This document shows positions 22,643-24,581 of a stretch of 24,581 nucleotides of DNA, piece after piece. Origin of the DNA: a virus; the IMG/VR virus record IMGVR_UViG_3300031977_000998, positions 1 to 24,581 of that record. The stretch is one strand, 5' to 3'. The notes under the pieces were generated by a model, which worked only from the letters and a program-made list of their open reading frames with translations, was not told where the DNA came from and did no database searches. Position 1 is the first letter of the stretch, and each line of letters begins with the position of its first letter. The translations under genes and the position numbers were made by a program.

Positions 22643-24290
22643 AAAAAGAATATTGTTTGTAACTGAATCTCACAAACTAGCTTCTGGATTTGGTACATAT
22701 GCAAAGGAGGTCTTACATAGAGTTCATGCAAGTGGTAAATATGAAATTGCGGAGTTTGCTTGCTATGCATCTTCTGTAGATTTTCAAAATTATCCTTGGG
22801 TTATCTATGGAAATGCACCATGTCCACAGGAATCAGAAACAGAATGGGCTAAACAACACTCTACTAATCCAAATTTTCAGTGGGGTGTTGGAAGGTTTGA
22901 ACATGCTGTTTTAGATTTTAAACCAGACATTGTGGTTACTTATAGAGATCCTTGGATGGATGCGTATATTCACAACTCATCTTTACTTCCATTCTTTCAT
23001 TGGGTATGGATGCCAACCGTTGATAGTGAGCCTCAGAAAGACGAATGGCTTTACTGGTTTGAAAGGTGCGATGGTCTTATGGCATATTCAGAATATGGTA
23101 TTAGGACATTAGAAGAGCAAACAAATGGAAGATTAAAATTTCATGGTTGTGCTTCTCCAGCAATAGATCCAATCCAGTTTAATATCATTCCAAATAAGAG
23201 AGCGCACAAAGAAAAGTTTGGTATTGATCCAGATAGTTTTATTGTTGGAACTGTTATGCGTAATCAAAAGCGTAAAATGTTTCCAGATCTTATGCGTGGC
23301 TTTAAAGAGTTTTTAGAAAAAGCACCAAAAGATATCGCAGAAAAATCATATCTGTATCTTCATACTAGCTACCCAGAAAAAATGGGATGGAATATTACAT
23401 CCCTAGTTCATGAGATGGGGTTGGGTTCAAATTTGCTAGTAACATATGTCTGTAGATCATGCAAGCAATATACTACTTCGCATTACAGAGATGCTATTAC
23501 AATATGTGAAAAATGTGGTAGTCATGCTGCAACGATGCCCGGAGTACAAAATGGAGTGCCTCACTCAGAGCTTAGTAACATATATAATTTAATGGATTTG
23601 TATGTTCAGTATGCAATCTGTGAGGGGTTTGGTATGCCTCAAGTAGAAGCTGCTGCATGTGGAACACCAATAGCTTCAATAAACTACAGTGCTATGGAAG
23701 ATGTTGTAAAATTTTGTAATGGATATGCAATTGAACCAAATCTTTCTAGAGAAATGGAAACCAATGCAGATAGGTCTGGGCCAAACAATAGTAAACTCTC
23801 AGAAATATTGTTACATTGTGCAACAATGAAAGAGTCTCAATATAATAAAAAGAGATTAGAAACAAGAAAAGGATGTATATCAAGATATACTTGGGATAAT
23901 GCAGCAAAATCTTGGATGGATTATTTTGATTCCGTAGATCTAACAAAGAAACCATTGTTAGGAAAATGGGATTCGCCAGCTATGATTAACGATATTCCTA
24001 AAGAAATTCCTAAGAATCTTAATAACTTACAATTCTGTGAGTGGATATTTAATTCAGTTATTCAAGACGAATCTAAAATGTATAGTTATGATATGCTTAC
24101 AATGCTAAGAAACTTAAATTTTGGAGCAGCATTAAATACAGATGTTGGTCAGTATGACAGGAATCGTGCATTTGAAGAAAGTAAAAATTATGCACAACAA
24201 AGAAAGTATTTTGATTCACTAAGAGTCGAAAACGATCCTAGCAAAAAACCAATATTTATTCAGGAAGCACTTAGGAGATTCTCAAAATGA
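22632..24290 (+). CDS. Glycosyltransferase (GT-B, GT4-like) with an inserted zinc ribbon
   Basis: 552 residues. The N-terminus (RILFVTESHKLASGFGTYA) is the first Rossmann domain with a GFG loop. The second domain shows the GT4 motif E331-GFGMPQV-E339, which binds the sugar-nucleotide, followed by AAACGTPIAS. Between them, residues 274-295 hold CRSC and CEKC pairs (C274, C277, C292, C295), a zinc ribbon inserted in the second domain. A long C-terminal extension (about 440-552) has no recognised domain. Acceptor is unknown: phage DNA bases, virion proteins or host surface sugars are all possible. It overlaps the sigma-factor gene by 11 bases and precedes another glycosyltransferase-like gene. 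Confidence 0.88.
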   Translation: MQNKKRILFVTESHKLASGFGTYAKEVLHRVHASGKYEIAEFACYASSVDFQNYPWVIYGNAPCPQESETEWAKQHSTNPNFQWGVGRFEHAVLDFKPDIVVTYRDPWMDAYIHNSSLLPFFHWVWMPTVDSEPQKDEWLYWFERCDGLMAYSEYGIRTLEEQTNGRLKFHGCASPAIDPIQFNIIPNKRAHKEKFGIDPDSFIVGTVMRNQKRKMFPDLMRGFKEFLEKAPKDIAEKSYLYLHTSYPEKMGWNITSLVHEMGLGSNLLVTYVCRSCKQYTTSHYRDAITICEKCGSHAATMPGVQNGVPHSELSNIYNLMDLYVQYAICEGFGMPQVEAAACGTPIASINYSAMEDVVKFCNGYAIEPNLSREMETNADRSGPNNSKLSEILLHCATMKESQYNKKRLETRKGCISRYTWDNAAKSWMDYFDSVDLTKKPLLGKWDSPAMINDIPKEIPKNLNNLQFCEWIFNSVIQDESKMYSYDMLTMLRNLNFGAALNTDVGQYDRNRAFEESKNYAQQRKYFDSLRVENDPSKKPIFIQEALRRFSK

Positions 24291-24581
24291 ATGTACTATT
24301 TACAGGGCCATATAGACAGTCAGATAATTGGGGGAAGGTAAGTAGAGAATTTCTCAAGCTACTATATTCTCAAAAAGATTTGAATGTAATATCTAGACCG
24401 GTATACTACAATGTTAATGGATCTTTAAAAGATATAGGTGAACTAGAAGAATGTGAGTACAAAAAATTAGAAGAAGAAAAAGATATTCTAATTCAATTTG
24501 GACTGCCGATAACATTTGTTAGTAACTCTAGTTTTAAAAAAAATATTGGCATTACTATGTTAGACTCTAAAGTAAAAAATA
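24287..24581 (+). CDS. Second glycosyltransferase-like protein (3' end outside window)
   Basis: The frame opens at ATG 24287, overlapping the previous stop (ATGA), with TAGGAG about 10 bases upstream, and stays open to the end of the window (98 residues visible). The start NVLFTGPYRQSDNWGKVSREFLKLL has the beta strand plus Gly-rich loop seen at the N-terminus of GT-B glycosyltransferases. QFGLPITFV could be a strand of the same Rossmann domain. With only this part visible the assignment rests on similarity to the first domain of such enzymes and on the adjacent GT4 gene. Confidence 0.6.
   Translation, partial: MNVLFTGPYRQSDNWGKVSREFLKLLYSQKDLNVISRPVYYNVNGSLKDIGELEECEYKKLEEEKDILIQFGLPITFVSNSSFKKNIGITMLDSKVKN

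Overview
The window is a stretch of a tailed-phage genome: about one third G+C by eye, standard genetic code, and every convincing gene on the + strand. Most genes abut or overlap by 1 to 30 bases and most have a recognisable AGGAG-type ribosome binding site. The content is typical of a lytic phage that carries much of its own DNA replication, recombination and nucleotide supply: class Ia ribonucleotide reductase, dCMP deaminase, dNMP kinase, RecA-like recombinase, DnaB-like helicase, DnaG-like primase, a bacterial-type (family C) DNA polymerase with a DnaQ-like exonuclease, several nucleases and a sigma factor. I see no tRNA gene, CRISPR array, insertion sequence or integrase. The host cannot be named from the sequence; the Shine-Dalgarno sites argue against a group that does not use them.

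Layout. (1) 1-727: the end of a probable virion protein and a membrane-anchored coiled-coil protein, closed by a strong terminator. (2) 813-1485: a small Cys-motif protein and dCMP deaminase. (3) 1486-1769: the only sizeable non-coding stretch, with several mutually exclusive RNA stems and a terminator directly before nrdA. (4) 1770-5298: nrdA, a 77-residue unknown and nrdB. (5) 5372-7872: a papain-like cysteine peptidase and four small membrane or membrane-associated proteins, one of them a holin candidate of 59 residues, closed by a terminator. This may be a lysis or envelope module. (6) 7944-24581: about 16.6 kb of tightly packed genes with no terminator that I can see. They are HNH endonuclease, small zinc-ribbon proteins, RecA-like recombinase, a Vsr/EDxHD-type endonuclease, helicase, primase, dNMP kinase, RecB/Cas4-type nuclease, DnaE N-half, a small protein, DnaQ-like exonuclease, PD-(D/E)XK nuclease, DnaE C-half, sigma factor, and two glycosyltransferases (the second cut by the window end).

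The most unusual feature is the replicative polymerase. Pol III alpha is made as two proteins. The N-half (629 residues) has PHP, thumb and palm with all three catalytic aspartates. The C-half (541 residues) has fingers, beta-binding and OB domains. Between them lie three genes, including the likely proofreading exonuclease and a second nuclease. No split intein is visible, so the halves probably assemble non-covalently.

A second pattern is that each of the three clear terminators carries a TATAAT-like box in its loop or upper stem, 43 to 52 bases before the next start codon. This suggests compact terminator-plus-promoter punctuation. With the phage sigma factor at 22199 it gives a testable picture of how transcription is organised.
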